DNA from: Gallionella sp.
GTDB taxonomy: Bacteria; Pseudomonadota; Gammaproteobacteria; Burkholderiales; Gallionellaceae
Length of the DNA: 64,000 bases
Direction: 5' to 3'
Assembly: GCA_028714895.1 (NCBI GenBank)
Contig: JAQTLM010000011.1
Location: forward strand, 33,727-97,726
Positions 9,225-18,550 of the stretch are shown in pieces (within the stretch, counting starts at the first letter, position 1; each line of letters opens with the position of its first letter). The notes beneath the pieces are model-generated. The model was given only the letters and a program-made list of their open reading frames with translations, was not told the DNA's origin and made no database searches. The translations under genes were made by a program, and so were the position numbers.

Positions 9225-9266
9225 GACTGCTCATCACTCCGTAAAAATGTTTACTATGAACAGCAT

Positions 9267-9294
9267 GTTAACGTTTCCTCTTAACGTCGTCAAC
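9267..9294. promoter_or_regulatory. Candidate upstream activator site for the sigma-54 regulator
   Basis: GTTAACG and CGTCAAC form an interrupted dyad, six of seven positions inverted, with a 14-bp spacer. It lies about 60-85 bp upstream of the -24/-12 promoter, the usual place for enhancer sites. The word TTAACGT also occurs twice directly. Assignment is by position and symmetry only. Confidence 0.35.
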
Positions 9295-9352
9295 CTACAC
9301 TACAACCATTTATGCATAAAATTGATTTATTTTCAATAAATTATATATATGC

Positions 9353-9366
9353 GGCACGGTTAATGC
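9353..9366 (+). promoter_or_regulatory. Sigma-54 (-24/-12) promoter
   Basis: The sequence GGCACGGTTAATGC has GG and GC separated by exactly 10 bp, matching the GGCAC-N5-TTGC core at most positions (ATGC instead of TTGC). It precedes the small exported-protein gene by about 105 bp and lies between that gene and the divergent sigma-54 activator gene. Confidence 0.7.
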
Positions 9367-9471
9367 TTATATCAAAGTACTCGTCTGTGAAGGCAAAAAT
9401 ACCGTTCACAGGCGAAAACTCCCTCGCCAGGATGGCAGGGGATTTGCCCAGTCTATACAGAGGAGTTCATC
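9367..9471 (+). promoter_or_regulatory. Structured 5' leader
   Basis: Between the promoter and the ATG at 9472 two hairpins can be drawn: CTGTGAA/TTCACAG around 9387-9412 and CCCTCGCC/GGCAGGGG around 9421-9443. A ribosome site GAGGAG lies at 9459-9466. I do not recognise a riboswitch class. Confidence 0.35.
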
Positions 9472-9765
9472 ATGAAAACACGTTTTTTGGCAGGTATTAT
9501 CATTTTTGGCGTCTTGGCGACTTCAGTTGCACAGGCCGCAACATCACCCTCGGTTGTGGAGATTTACTCCGGTATGAGCGCTGCTGCGATACAGAAAGAT
9601 CAGCAAACAAACCCAGCTGCCGAGCGACATTCAACGGCGGGTAAGTCAATGTGCTCTTGGCATGAAGTAAAAAATGAGGTCGATCCACTGTACGCCGCTT
9701 ACCCAGGCGATGAGTTTGTGGAAAAAGCTGACCTCGCCGTAGCGAACACAAACTTTACGTGCTAA
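9472..9765 (+). CDS. Small exported protein of unknown function, sigma-54 controlled
   Basis: I do not recognise this 97-residue protein. A clear signal peptide (MKTRFLAGIIIFGVLATSVAQA) should release a mature protein of about 75 residues into the periplasm or beyond. The mature part is polar, has two cysteines (SMCSWHE and the terminal FTC) that could form a disulfide, and is rich in Ala, Asp and Glu. It stands alone between a sigma-54 promoter with a structured leader and a strong terminator at 9861. It is therefore a single-gene unit, apparently switched by the divergent activator. The ribosome site GAGGAG precedes the ATG. Confidence 0.75.
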   Translation: MKTRFLAGIIIFGVLATSVAQAATSPSVVEIYSGMSAAAIQKDQQTNPAAERHSTAGKSMCSWHEVKNEVDPLYAAYPGDEFVEKADLAVANTNFTC

Positions 9766-9860
9766 CGGATTTTATGCAGACATCTTCTGCCATCCGCAAT
9801 TAACACAAGCTCTTACACACTTCTCCAAGTCTTAACCTCTCCCAAGCTGTTAAGATGTTT

Positions 9861-9896
9861 TGCCCCTGACTCTTCTTGATCCAGGGGCATTTTTTG
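9861..9896 (+). terminator. Rho-independent terminator
   Basis: TGCCCCTG pairs with CAGGGGCA across a 13-nt loop and is followed by six T. It ends the transcript of the small exported protein. The remaining stretch to 10015 shows nothing I can assign beyond upstream sequence for the next gene. Confidence 0.85.
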
Positions 9897-10015
9897 CAAG
9901 TTTAACGAACCGGATATGCACTCAACGGTCAGATACGGCGCACGCTAGTGGCTTGCTGATAAAATGCAAAAGTAAGTTTTTGTCATAACCTAAGTCGTCA
10001 ACCAAGGAAATAAAA

Positions 10016-10510
10016 ATGTTTACCCAATGGAAAAAAATGGCTGCAACCCTGTCCGCAACCGCACTGCTGAGTATGAGTCCAGGAATGGTGTCAGCCCAAG
10101 ATCACAGCCATTCGCACGATGCGGGGGAGCTGGCGCAACTCACGCTCAACGATGGCAAAAAATGGGCAACCGATGACAACCTGCGACAGGGTATGAGCCG
10201 CATTCGCGACGCACTGGCAGCGGAGCTCCCCGCCATCCATTCCGGCAAGGCCACAGCGGAACAATACCGGGCGCTGGCGCAGAAGACGAACGACCAGATT
10301 GCGTTCATGGTGAAAAACTGCAAACTGGAGCAGAAAGCGGATGCCATGCTCCATCTCGTATTGGCCGACATCATCGCCGGGGCGGACGCGATGATGACGC
10401 CGGATGGCAACAAGGCACGCAAGGGCGCGGAGAAAGTTGCTGGCGCGCTGGATAGTTATGGCACTTATTTTGCCCATCCTGGCTGGCATGGCGTGAAGCA
10501 CGCCCACTAA
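10016..10510 (+). CDS. Exported His-rich helical protein, unknown function
   Basis: This is a 164-residue protein with a signal peptide ending near MVSAQ. A short His-rich start to the mature part (DHSHSHD) is followed by a mainly helical domain (LRQGMSRIRDALAAELPAIH and KNCKLEQKADAMLHLVLADI) with a single Cys, and it ends in HPGWHGVKHAH. The helical pattern and terminal histidines suggest a periplasmic helical bundle that binds metal, but I cannot name the family with confidence. The gene is monocistronic by context. Confidence 0.75.
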   Translation: MFTQWKKMAATLSATALLSMSPGMVSAQDHSHSHDAGELAQLTLNDGKKWATDDNLRQGMSRIRDALAAELPAIHSGKATAEQYRALAQKTNDQIAFMVKNCKLEQKADAMLHLVLADIIAGADAMMTPDGNKARKGAEKVAGALDSYGTYFAHPGWHGVKHAH

Positions 10511-10669
10511 AACCATGAGGCAAATGGAATGCCCTGCGCAAAACTGAAAAAGGTGCCGGCGCAGGCGATGCCTTCGGGGCGGTTCCATATCAAACTGTTT
10601 GATATGAAGCTTTGCCTTTCGGGATCACTCGGCGATCAGGAAAACATTGTGCGGATTGCCACCCTACGA

Positions 10670-12802
10670 TTACTCCTCGCGCCGGCGTAGCGCACGCCAC
10701 ACCCAAACGTCAAACAGCAATAATGCCGCAACCAGCAGCCACAGCGGCCAGCGCGCGGGCTGGTTCCACTCGTGGCGTAGCTGGTCGCGCTGCGCGGCAT
10801 CCACGCGCCAGTATTTGAGTTTATTGTTTGCCATCACGTTGGGCTTCACGTTATGCAGCCAGCCGTGCTGCAACACGTAACTCTTCGGATGAAAGCCCCA
10901 CAGCCACGGCGAGTCGCGGCGCAATATTTCCAGCATTTTGTCGATGATGGCCTGCCGCGCCGGGCTGTTTTCCATGTTCTTCATCTGCTCGAATAGCCGG
11001 TCGTATTCCGGGTTGCTGTAATTCGCCGCATTCTCGCCGCCTTTGCCCACCTTGGCTTGTGCGCCGTGCAGCAGGAACAGGAAGTTTTCCGGGTCGGGGT
11101 AATCGGCATTCCAACCAAAATAAAACATCTGCGTGTCGCCCTTGCGTATCTTGTCCTGGAAGCGGTTGTAATCGGTGCTGCGCACCACCAGTTGCACGTT
11201 GATTTTATCGAACTGTTTGCGCAGCCAGTCGAGGCGCGCCTTGCTGCCCACACCGGCGGAGGTGGTGTCCAGATTGATCACAAGCGGCTGTTTGGTCTGC
11301 TCATCCACGCCGTTGGGATAGCCCGCCTCGGCGAGCAGCCGCTTGGCTTCTTCGATGAGTTTGCGCTTCGGCGCGCCACCCACCCAGTCATACACAGTGC
11401 GGTTGATGCCTGCCTCGCCCTCGCGGTAGCCGAAGATACCGGGCGGAATCGGCGATTGGGCGGCGATGCCGCGCCCGTTGGCGAAAATGGAAACGAACTC
11501 TTCGAAGTCCACCGCGATTGCAATCGCCTGGCGCAGCTTGCGTGAACGATCAGATGATCCTCCCACCGTAGGATCGAGCCAGTTGAAGCCGGTATACATG
11601 GTGGAAGTCGAAACCGCAGTTGAAAGTTCGATACCCTGCACCTTCATCGCATCGGTCACAGCCGCCTCGCCGCCGGTGGCCACCTGCACCGCCTGATCGA
11701 AGCTGTCCGAGCTAATGCCGGAGGCATCGTAATAGCCCTGCAAAAACTTGTTCCAGTAAGGGATGGTTTCCTTTTCCAGGCTGAATACCACCTTATCGAT
11801 CAGCGGCAACGGCTTGCCTGCATCCGCCAACAGCCCGGCCTGCGCGTCGCCCGCTTCGCCTTCAACCGGGTAGCGTTCACTGTCGTAATACGGGTTGCGG
11901 CTCAGCACCATGTACTGGTTTGGATTGTTTTCGGACAGGTAATATGGGCCACTGCCCACCGGCCACCAGTCCAACGTCAGGTTGCGCTCGCGCATCCCCG
12001 CCTGCGCGTAAAATCGCTCGGCCTCATGCGGCATCGGCGCAAAAAACGGCATCGCCAGCCAGTAGGCGAACTGCGGGTACTTGCCATGCACCTCAATGCG
12101 GTAAGTGTGCTCGTCCACCACCCGCACGCCTTGCAACGGATACGCGTTCAGATCGAGAAACGCATCGGGATTTTTTTGCAGCGCCTGTTGCAACGTCGCG
12201 GCGAAATCTTTCAGGCCGACGATGTATTCGCTCATTACGCCGAAAATCGGCAAATGCAATTGCGGATGCGCCAGGCGTTTAATCTGGTAAACGTAATCTA
12301 CCGCCGTGACGGTGCGCGTGCCGCTATGCGGAAAATCGCCCAACGCATGGATGCCGTTCAAATCGCGTGGGGTGAGATAACCGTATTCCGGTTTGCCCTG
12401 TACGTCGCGCGCAAACGCCGGATGTGGCTGGTAGCGCATGTTCGGCTTGATGCGGATTTCATACACGCTGAAGGCGATTTTTTCCACAGGCGCATTGTCC
12501 GGCAACGGGCGGCGGTTCTTGTCCAGATAGCGCACGGTCGGCATTCCGCTGGCAGCCAGCGGCACCAACTCGTAAGGGCGCTTCAGGTAATGGTATTGCA
12601 GCGGTGGCGCGTAAATCTGCGCGAGGAATTCATACTCGTTTTCGCTGTATGCCTGCGCCGGATCGAGATGCTTGGGGCGCTCGGTAAATGCGGTGTAAAG
12701 AATCGGCTTGCCATCATCCGCAGCCGGGTAGGGATTGTTCCACAACCCGCCGCCACAGGCGGGAAGCAGCACAATCAACAGCAAAACGAACACGACTCTC
12801 AT
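10670..12802 (-). CDS. Peptide-type ABC transporter solute-binding lipoprotein with C-terminal membrane anchor
   Basis: This family-5 extracellular solute-binding protein (about 710 residues) resembles oligopeptide-binding proteins. The start at 12802 is chosen because it gives a lipoprotein signal, MRVVFVLLLIVLLPAC, with the lipobox cysteine at residue 16. Typical binding-domain segments are KHLDPAQAYSENEYEFLAQI near the N-terminus and LRQAIAIAVDFEEFVSIF later. The C-terminus has an extra transmembrane helix (WPLWLLVAALLLFDVWVWRA) followed by basic residues, which ordinary members lack. No permease or ATPase genes adjoin it, so its transporter partner is elsewhere or it has another role. Confidence 0.85.
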   Translation of the reverse strand: MRVVFVLLLIVLLPACGGGLWNNPYPAADDGKPILYTAFTERPKHLDPAQAYSENEYEFLAQIYAPPLQYHYLKRPYELVPLAASGMPTVRYLDKNRRPLPDNAPVEKIAFSVYEIRIKPNMRYQPHPAFARDVQGKPEYGYLTPRDLNGIHALGDFPHSGTRTVTAVDYVYQIKRLAHPQLHLPIFGVMSEYIVGLKDFAATLQQALQKNPDAFLDLNAYPLQGVRVVDEHTYRIEVHGKYPQFAYWLAMPFFAPMPHEAERFYAQAGMRERNLTLDWWPVGSGPYYLSENNPNQYMVLSRNPYYDSERYPVEGEAGDAQAGLLADAGKPLPLIDKVVFSLEKETIPYWNKFLQGYYDASGISSDSFDQAVQVATGGEAAVTDAMKVQGIELSTAVSTSTMYTGFNWLDPTVGGSSDRSRKLRQAIAIAVDFEEFVSIFANGRGIAAQSPIPPGIFGYREGEAGINRTVYDWVGGAPKRKLIEEAKRLLAEAGYPNGVDEQTKQPLVINLDTTSAGVGSKARLDWLRKQFDKINVQLVVRSTDYNRFQDKIRKGDTQMFYFGWNADYPDPENFLFLLHGAQAKVGKGGENAANYSNPEYDRLFEQMKNMENSPARQAIIDKMLEILRRDSPWLWGFHPKSYVLQHGWLHNVKPNVMANNKLKYWRVDAAQRDQLRHEWNQPARWPLWLLVAALLLFDVWVWRALRRREE

Positions 12803-12918
12803 GGCACAAAGTGTAGCGGAATCAAGCCGGCACGTCATGGTTAAGGAGCATGAGGTTTCCGGGCAATCTCTGGTGTTATACTTATGCCTGACTTATCAAC
12901 CACACCCATGAGGAATGC

Positions 12919-13770
12919 ATGAAACGATTTTTGATGCTTTTGACAATCGCCTTGACCAGCGCGAGTTTATTTGCCGCAACGGCTGAAGCCAAACGTTTTG
13001 GCGGGGGCAGCAGTTTTGGCAAGCAACGGACGATGGCTCCGCAACAGGCGCAGAAAGCTCCGGCTGCCGCTCCGGCTCCGACCGCAGCTCCCGCACCTGC
13101 ACCGGCCGGCAATAAGTGGCTCGGCCCACTGGCTGGTTTGGCTATTGGCGCGGGCTTGGGTGCGCTGTTTGCTGGTGGCTTAGGTGGTTTGGGCGGTGCG
13201 ATGGGCGGCATCCTGATGGCGTTGGCCGCAGCTGCGGTGGCGATGTTCCTGATCGCCAAATTCCGCAAACCACAACCGATGCAATATGCCGGAGCGGGTG
13301 CGCCATACGGCAACCCCGAACCTGTGCAACAGCCGTTGGCTGGCGGCAGTGCCACACCCGTCGCCGCATCTGCTGCTCACGCAGGAAACATTCCGGCTGA
13401 CTTCCCGGTAGAAAGTTTTCTGCGCAGCGCCAAGACTTCGTTCATCCGCTTGCAGGCCGCGAATGACCGCAAGGATCTGGACGACATCCGCGAATACACC
13501 ACACCGGAAATGTTCGCTGAAATCTCGATGCAAATGCAGGAACGCGACGATGCGCCGCAAAAAACTGACGTGGTCGCAATCAGCGGCGAGTTGCTGGAAG
13601 TAGCGAGCGAGGGTGATCTTGCGATTGCCAGCGTGCGCTTCACCGGACAGCTGCGCGAAAATAATGGCACGCCGGAAAACGTGGATGAAATCTGGCATGT
13701 GCAGAAAAACCTGCGTGACGACAAGTCAGTGTGGCTGCTGGCGGGTATTCAACAGCCTGTTTTGCATTAA
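12919..13770 (+). CDS. Tim44-like domain membrane protein
   Basis: This 283-residue protein has a signal peptide, a short GGGSSFGKQR motif, and a Pro/Ala-rich linker. Next come a Gly/Ala-rich hydrophobic segment (about residues 75-115) and a C-terminal Tim44-like domain (PADFPVESFLRSAKTSFIRL to the end). Bacterial members of this family are exported or membrane-bound and of uncertain function. It is divergent from the peptide-binding lipoprotein across about 116 bp and is followed after a few bases by ubiJ, so it may be co-transcribed with ubiquinone genes. Confidence 0.85.
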   Translation: MKRFLMLLTIALTSASLFAATAEAKRFGGGSSFGKQRTMAPQQAQKAPAAAPAPTAAPAPAPAGNKWLGPLAGLAIGAGLGALFAGGLGGLGGAMGGILMALAAAAVAMFLIAKFRKPQPMQYAGAGAPYGNPEPVQQPLAGGSATPVAASAAHAGNIPADFPVESFLRSAKTSFIRLQAANDRKDLDDIREYTTPEMFAEISMQMQERDDAPQKTDVVAISGELLEVASEGDLAIASVRFTGQLRENNGTPENVDEIWHVQKNLRDDKSVWLLAGIQQPVLH

Positions 13771-13776
13771 TTGGTT

Positions 13777-14358
13777 ATGTTCACCCAGCCTTCTGCCGCA
13801 GCACTGAATCATTTGCTCACGCAGAACAGTTGGGCGTTACCGAGGCTCGCGCGCTTCGCGGGAAAAACGGCACGATTCGATATCGCGCCGTTTTCTTTTG
13901 CCTACACCATTCTGGCGGATGGCACAGTACGCAGTGCCGATACCGCTGCCACTGCGGATGCCATATGCGTGATCGCGCCATCATTGTTGCCGCGCCTTGC
14001 GCTGCACGACGAGAAGGCGCAAGCCGATGTCGGCACCGAAGGCGACGCCGCATTACTGGCGGAAATTTTTTCCCTGTCGCGCAAGCTGCGCTGGGATGCG
14101 GCAAAAGATTTGGGCCGCATCACCGGCGACGCCATCGCGGAACACATCGTGCAAACCGTGCAAAGCACAAGGCAACAACTGCACGATGCGGCGGTAAACC
14201 TGTCGAAAGCGGCAGCGGAATACTGCACCGAAAAACATCCGCTTCTGGCAAAACCGCAACAGGTTGCTGCGTTCATACAGCAGGTGGACAAGCTGCGCGA
14301 CGATGTAGCGCGGTTGGAACAGCGCATTAATCAACTGCCGGCCGCGCGGAGTCATTGA
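13777..14358 (+). CDS. ubiJ: Ubiquinone biosynthesis accessory factor UbiJ (SCP2 domain)
   Basis: UbiJ is a sterol-carrier-like lipid-binding protein that helps the UBI enzyme complex handle hydrophobic quinone intermediates. The 193-residue protein has the N-terminal SCP2-like half ([19 protein letters not shown]) and a C-terminal coiled-coil part ([20 protein letters not shown]). An ATG at 13777 is preferred over an in-frame TTG six bases upstream. It sits two bases before ubiB, the standard ubiJ-ubiB order. Confidence 0.88.
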   Translation: MFTQPSAAALNHLLTQNSWALPRLARFAGKTARFDIAPFSFAYTILADGTVRSADTAATADAICVIAPSLLPRLALHDEKAQADVGTEGDAALLAEIFSLSRKLRWDAAKDLGRITGDAIAEHIVQTVQSTRQQLHDAAVNLSKAAAEYCTEKHPLLAKPQQVAAFIQQVDKLRDDVARLEQRINQLPAARSH

Positions 14359-14359
14359 A

Positions 14360-15886
14360 ATGTTACGTTTGCTGCGGCTGTCGAAAATCGTTTTTGTCAT
14401 ACTGCGTTTCGGGCTGGATGAATTCCTGCTTGCCCCAGGCCAGGTACGCTGGCTGCGCACGCCACTGAATATTCTGCTGTTTTGGCGCAACACCTCCGAG
14501 CCGCGCGCAGTCAGGCTGCGCCGTGCGCTGGAAAACCTTGGCCCGATCTTCGTCAAGTTCGGCCAGATGCTTTCCACGCGGCGCGACCTGATGCCGGCCG
14601 ATCTCGCCGACGAACTCGCCAAGCTGCAGGACCAGGTGCCGCCGTTTCCCTCCGCACAGGCGGTAGCGTTGCTGGAAGCAGCCTACGGCAAGCCGTTGCG
14701 CGAGGTATTCAAGAGTTTTGACGAAACGCCGGTTGCCAGCGCGTCGGTGGCGCAGGTGCATTTCGCCGTACTGCCTGATGGCCGCGATGTCGCGGTAAAA
14801 ATCCTGCGCCCCAACATTACCGGCATTATCTCGCACGATATCGCCCTGCTGAAAGTGGCGGCGGACATGATTGAGTGGTGGGCGGAAGGCCGCCGCCTCA
14901 AACCGGGCGAGGTCATCAAGGAATTCGAAAAGCATCTGGGAGACGAGCTTGATCTGATGCGCGAGGCAGCCAATGCCAGCCAGCTCAAGCGCAACTTTGC
15001 CAATTCGTCGATGATTCTGGTGCCGGAGATGTACTGGGATTATTGCAGCACTGAAATAATGGTCATGGAGCGCATGTATGGCTTCCCGGTCAGCCAGGTG
15101 GACGTGCTGCGCGAGGCGGGCATCGACATTCCGAAGCTTGCCGAAAACGGGGTGGAGATTTTTTATACCCAAGTGTTTCGCGACGGTTTTTTCCACGCCG
15201 ACATGCATCCGGGCAATGTGCAGGTAGCGGCGAACGGCCAATATATTGCGCTGGACTTCGGCATCATGGGCTCGCTGACCGACACCGATAAGCATTACCT
15301 CGCGCAGAACTTCATCGCCTTTTTCCGCCGCGATTACAAACGCGTCGCCGAGGTGCACATCGAATGCGGCTGGGCTCCCGCCGAAACCCGCGTGGACGAG
15401 CTGGAATCCGCCATACGCGCGGTGTGCGAACCTATATTCGACAGGCCGTTGCGCGAGGTTTCATTCGGCCGCGTGCTGTTGCGCCTATTCCAGACTTCGC
15501 GCCGCTTCGGCATCGAGGTCCAGCCGCAACTGGTGTTGCTGCAAAAGACGTTACTCAATGTCGAGGGACTGGGCCTGCAACTGGATCCCGAACTGGATTT
15601 ATGGAAGACCGCCAAGCCGTGGCTGGAACGCTGGATGGCCGAGCAGATCGGCTGGCGCGGATTCCTCAAGGCATTGCATACCGAAGCCCCGAATTACGCC
15701 ACCCTGTTGCCGCAACTTCCGCGGGTACTGAACCGCTATCTGGTAAACGATGGTGCTACCTACAGCGCAGAGATGCTGCGCAGGATACTGGAACAGCAAA
15801 AACGCTATAACACCTTGCTGGCAATCATATGCCTGTTGCTGCTAGTTCTTTTCGCGTGGGGGTTTTTCAGTTTTCACATGTCCTGA
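14360..15886 (+). CDS. ubiB: Ubiquinone biosynthesis protein kinase-like UbiB
   Basis: UbiB is an atypical kinase/ATPase of the ADCK family needed for aerobic ubiquinone synthesis. The family motif [14 protein letters not shown] (about residues 64-77) is present, then the Ala-rich nucleotide loop ASASVAQVH, the invariant Lys in VAVKILRPN, and the catalytic and metal segments FHADMHPGN and LDFGIMG. The C-terminus ends in a transmembrane hairpin ([18 protein letters not shown]), which anchors it to the inner membrane. At 508 residues it is close to the usual length. It is convergent with the parA-like gene. Confidence 0.94.
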   Translation: MLRLLRLSKIVFVILRFGLDEFLLAPGQVRWLRTPLNILLFWRNTSEPRAVRLRRALENLGPIFVKFGQMLSTRRDLMPADLADELAKLQDQVPPFPSAQAVALLEAAYGKPLREVFKSFDETPVASASVAQVHFAVLPDGRDVAVKILRPNITGIISHDIALLKVAADMIEWWAEGRRLKPGEVIKEFEKHLGDELDLMREAANASQLKRNFANSSMILVPEMYWDYCSTEIMVMERMYGFPVSQVDVLREAGIDIPKLAENGVEIFYTQVFRDGFFHADMHPGNVQVAANGQYIALDFGIMGSLTDTDKHYLAQNFIAFFRRDYKRVAEVHIECGWAPAETRVDELESAIRAVCEPIFDRPLREVSFGRVLLRLFQTSRRFGIEVQPQLVLLQKTLLNVEGLGLQLDPELDLWKTAKPWLERWMAEQIGWRGFLKALHTEAPNYATLLPQLPRVLNRYLVNDGATYSAEMLRRILEQQKRYNTLLAIICLLLLVLFAWGFFSFHMS

Positions 15887-15919
15887 AGCAAAACCCCTAC
15901 GATTGATCTGAAAATGGAA

Positions 15920-16684
15920 TCAGACAAAAAAACCGCTGTCCCATAACTCCTGGGTCAATGCCCGGTAATCCGCCGCGCCCGGGCTGTGCGGCGCAAACTC
16001 GAACACATCCTTGCTGTGCATCGGGCTGGTAGCCAGCGCGACGGTTTCGCCGATGCGCGTTTCGCATACCAGCGCACCGTAGCGTTCCCTGAGCTTGTCA
16101 TAAATATCGTAGGCCAGTTTGCGCCGCGAATCGAAGCGCGTCACGACGATGCGCCTTTCAAACCTGCGGTTGAGCTTGGCCTCCAGCACGTTGAGTGCGC
16201 TATCCAGGCGATACACGCCCTGCAATGAAAGGAAGTCCGCCGAAACCGGGATCAGCACCCGGTCGGTTGCGAGCAGCGCATTAAGCGTCAATACCCCCAG
16301 CATCGGGCAGCAATCGATCAGGATGGGCGCGCCGGTGAGCGACAGATCTTCGCGCAGGCCCTGCCGTAACAGCGTTGCGGCTTTAGGATCGCTGCCGAAC
16401 ATGGCATCGATTTTGGCGAGTTCCAGCGAAGCCGGGATGATTTGCCAGCCGCATGGAGTTTCCTGCAGCAGGTCAGAGAGCGGGGTCTTGTGTTTGAAAA
16501 AGGCCGCCATGCCGCCATTCGGCAATGCCCTCACCGCACCGCTGGCCAGGGTCAGATGACCCTGCGGATCCATATCCAGCGCAATGGGGCATTGCTGCGC
16601 GATATTCAGCGCAGCCGTCACATTCAGACAGGTAGTGGTTTTGCCTACGCCACCTTTTTGATTAAATACGGCGATTACCGCCAT
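15920..16684 (-). CDS. Orphan ParA/Soj-family ATPase
   Basis: This 254-residue protein has the deviant Walker A of ParA ATPases (FNQKGGVGKTTTCLNV) and the following LDMDPQGHLTL segment. No parB, chromosomal parS or chemotaxis cluster is adjacent; the gene stands between ubiB and glmS. Orphan ParA proteins position cargos such as chemotaxis arrays or enzyme complexes, so its cargo cannot be stated. It is probably a separate transcript from glmS, 38 bp away on the same strand. Confidence 0.8.
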   Translation of the reverse strand: MAVIAVFNQKGGVGKTTTCLNVTAALNIAQQCPIALDMDPQGHLTLASGAVRALPNGGMAAFFKHKTPLSDLLQETPCGWQIIPASLELAKIDAMFGSDPKAATLLRQGLREDLSLTGAPILIDCCPMLGVLTLNALLATDRVLIPVSADFLSLQGVYRLDSALNVLEAKLNRRFERRIVVTRFDSRRKLAYDIYDKLRERYGALVCETRIGETVALATSPMHSKDVFEFAPHSPGAADYRALTQELWDSGFFV

Positions 16685-16722
16685 TGATTTGACCCCACAG
16701 TGACGGGCAGCCGATTACGCGG

Positions 16723-18549
16723 TCATTCCACGGTAACAGACTTGGCTAAATTTCTCGGCTTGTCCACATCGGTGCCCTTTTGCAATGCGACGTAATATGC
16801 CAGCAGTTGCAACGGGATGGTGTGCAGAATAGGGCTTAAATACCCGGCGTGTTCGGGCATTTGCATGATGTGGATGCCGTCTGCCGCGTGGATATGGGTA
16901 TCCGCATCGGCAAACACATACAGTTCGCCGCCGCGCGCGCGCACTTCCTGCAGGTTGGATTTCAGCTTTTCCAGCAGCGCGTCATTCGGCGCGACCGAAA
17001 TCACCGGCATGTCTTTATCCACCAACGCCAATGGGCCGTGCTTCAGCTCCCCGGCGGGGTAGGCTTCGGCGTGGATATAGGAGATCTCCTTGAGCTTGAG
17101 CGCGCCTTCCAGCGCAATCGGGTAATGCAGCCCGCGCCCCAGAAACAGCGCGTGCTGCTTGCCGGCAAAGTGTTCGGCGAGCTTGGCGATAAGCGGTTCC
17201 AGTTCCAGCACCTTCTGCACCGCGCTGGGCAAATGGCGCAGCTCGTGCAGATATTGTTGTTCCTGTTGCGCAGTCAGGCGGCCGCGCGTTTTGGCCAGCA
17301 CCAGCGTCAGCAAAAACAGCGCGGCGAGCTGCGTGGTGAATGCCTTGGTTGAGGCCACGCCGATTTCCGGCCCGGCGCGGGTCAGCAGGCGCAGCTTGCA
17401 CAGCCGCACCAGCGCGCTTTCCGGCACGTTGCAGATCGCGAGCGTATGGCCGTGCCCCTGCGCCTTGGCGTGATTCAGTGCGGCTTGCGTGTCGGCGGTT
17501 TCGCCGGATTGCGAGATCACCACGACCAGGGTCTTCGGGTTCGGGACGCTGGTGCGATAGCGGTATTCGCTGGCGATTTCCACATTGCAGCGGATGCCGG
17601 CAATTTCTTCCAGCCAGTAGCGCGCCGCCAGGCCGGCATGGTGGCTGGTGCCGCATGCCAGGATCAGGATGCTGTCGATGTCGGCAAAAGTCGCCGCCGC
17701 TTCTGCGCCAAATATGCCCGGCACCAGCGACTGGCTGTTGCATACCGATTCGAGCGTGTCAGCCAAGGCCTGCGGCTGCTCGTGGATTTCCTTTTGCATA
17801 TAGTGGCGGTATGCGCCCAACTGCACGCTCTCGTTGCTCAATTCGCTCACCTGCACGGCGCGCTCGACCTGTGTTCCCTGCGCATCGAAAATCCGATAAC
17901 CCAGCCGCCCCAGCTCGACCACGTCGCCCTCTTCGAGATACACCACCTGGCGCGTCACCGGCAGCAGCGCGGAGACATCAGACGCAACGAAATGCTCCCC
18001 GCTGCCCACGCCCAATAACAACGGGCTGCCGCGCCGCGCGCAGATCAGTTGATCAGGATTGTCCGCCGCGATCACGCCGATGGCGTAAGCGCCCACCAAC
18101 TCGGCAAGCGCCGCCTGCGTTGCGGCCAGCAACGAATTGCCGCGCGCGTAATGGCTGTGAACCAGGTGCGCAATGACCTCGGTATCGGTATCGGAAGTGA
18201 ACTCATAACCTGCGGCGGTCAGGTAGGTGCGCAACGCTTCATAGTTTTCGATGATGCCGTTATGCACCACGGCGATATGATTCTTGCTGATATGCGGATG
18301 GGCATTGCGTTCGCTCGGTGCGCCATGCGTCGCCCAGCGCGTATGCGCGATGCCGATCAGGCCATGGGTCGCCGCGCTTTTCTCGGTAAGCTCGGCCACC
18401 CTTCCGGTGCTGCGCACCCGCTCGAGTTGCCCGTCACGCACCACCACCAATCCGGCGGAGTCATAGCCGCGATATTCCAGGCGTTGCAGCCCCTCCAGCA
18501 AGATCGGCACAACATTGCGTTGCGCCACTGCGCCTACGATTCCGCACAT
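16723..18549 (-). CDS. glmS: Glucosamine-fructose-6-phosphate aminotransferase (isomerizing)
   Basis: GlmS makes glucosamine-6-phosphate from fructose-6-phosphate and glutamine, the entry to UDP-GlcNAc. The start at 18549 places Cys2 as the N-terminal nucleophile ([17 protein letters not shown]). The glutaminase domain is followed by two SIS sugar-isomerase domains ([31 protein letters not shown]), and the protein ends in the conserved KSVTVE. At 608 residues it has the family length. It begins one base after the end of glmU, so the two are co-transcribed and cover successive steps of UDP-GlcNAc synthesis. I see no glmS ribozyme. Confidence 0.96.
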   Translation of the reverse strand: MCGIVGAVAQRNVVPILLEGLQRLEYRGYDSAGLVVVRDGQLERVRSTGRVAELTEKSAATHGLIGIAHTRWATHGAPSERNAHPHISKNHIAVVHNGIIENYEALRTYLTAAGYEFTSDTDTEVIAHLVHSHYARGNSLLAATQAALAELVGAYAIGVIAADNPDQLICARRGSPLLLGVGSGEHFVASDVSALLPVTRQVVYLEEGDVVELGRLGYRIFDAQGTQVERAVQVSELSNESVQLGAYRHYMQKEIHEQPQALADTLESVCNSQSLVPGIFGAEAAATFADIDSILILACGTSHHAGLAARYWLEEIAGIRCNVEIASEYRYRTSVPNPKTLVVVISQSGETADTQAALNHAKAQGHGHTLAICNVPESALVRLCKLRLLTRAGPEIGVASTKAFTTQLAALFLLTLVLAKTRGRLTAQQEQQYLHELRHLPSAVQKVLELEPLIAKLAEHFAGKQHALFLGRGLHYPIALEGALKLKEISYIHAEAYPAGELKHGPLALVDKDMPVISVAPNDALLEKLKSNLQEVRARGGELYVFADADTHIHAADGIHIMQMPEHAGYLSPILHTIPLQLLAYYVALQKGTDVDKPRNLAKSVTVE

Positions 18550-18550
18550 T

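Noticed and set aside
10588..10606. Palindrome ATATCAAACTGTTTGATAT after the His-rich protein gene
   Set aside because: Symmetric, but without a T-run or known operator pattern; too short to assign.
14363..15358. Minus-strand open frame of 331 codons opposite ubiB
   Set aside because: Antisense shadow of a conserved gene.
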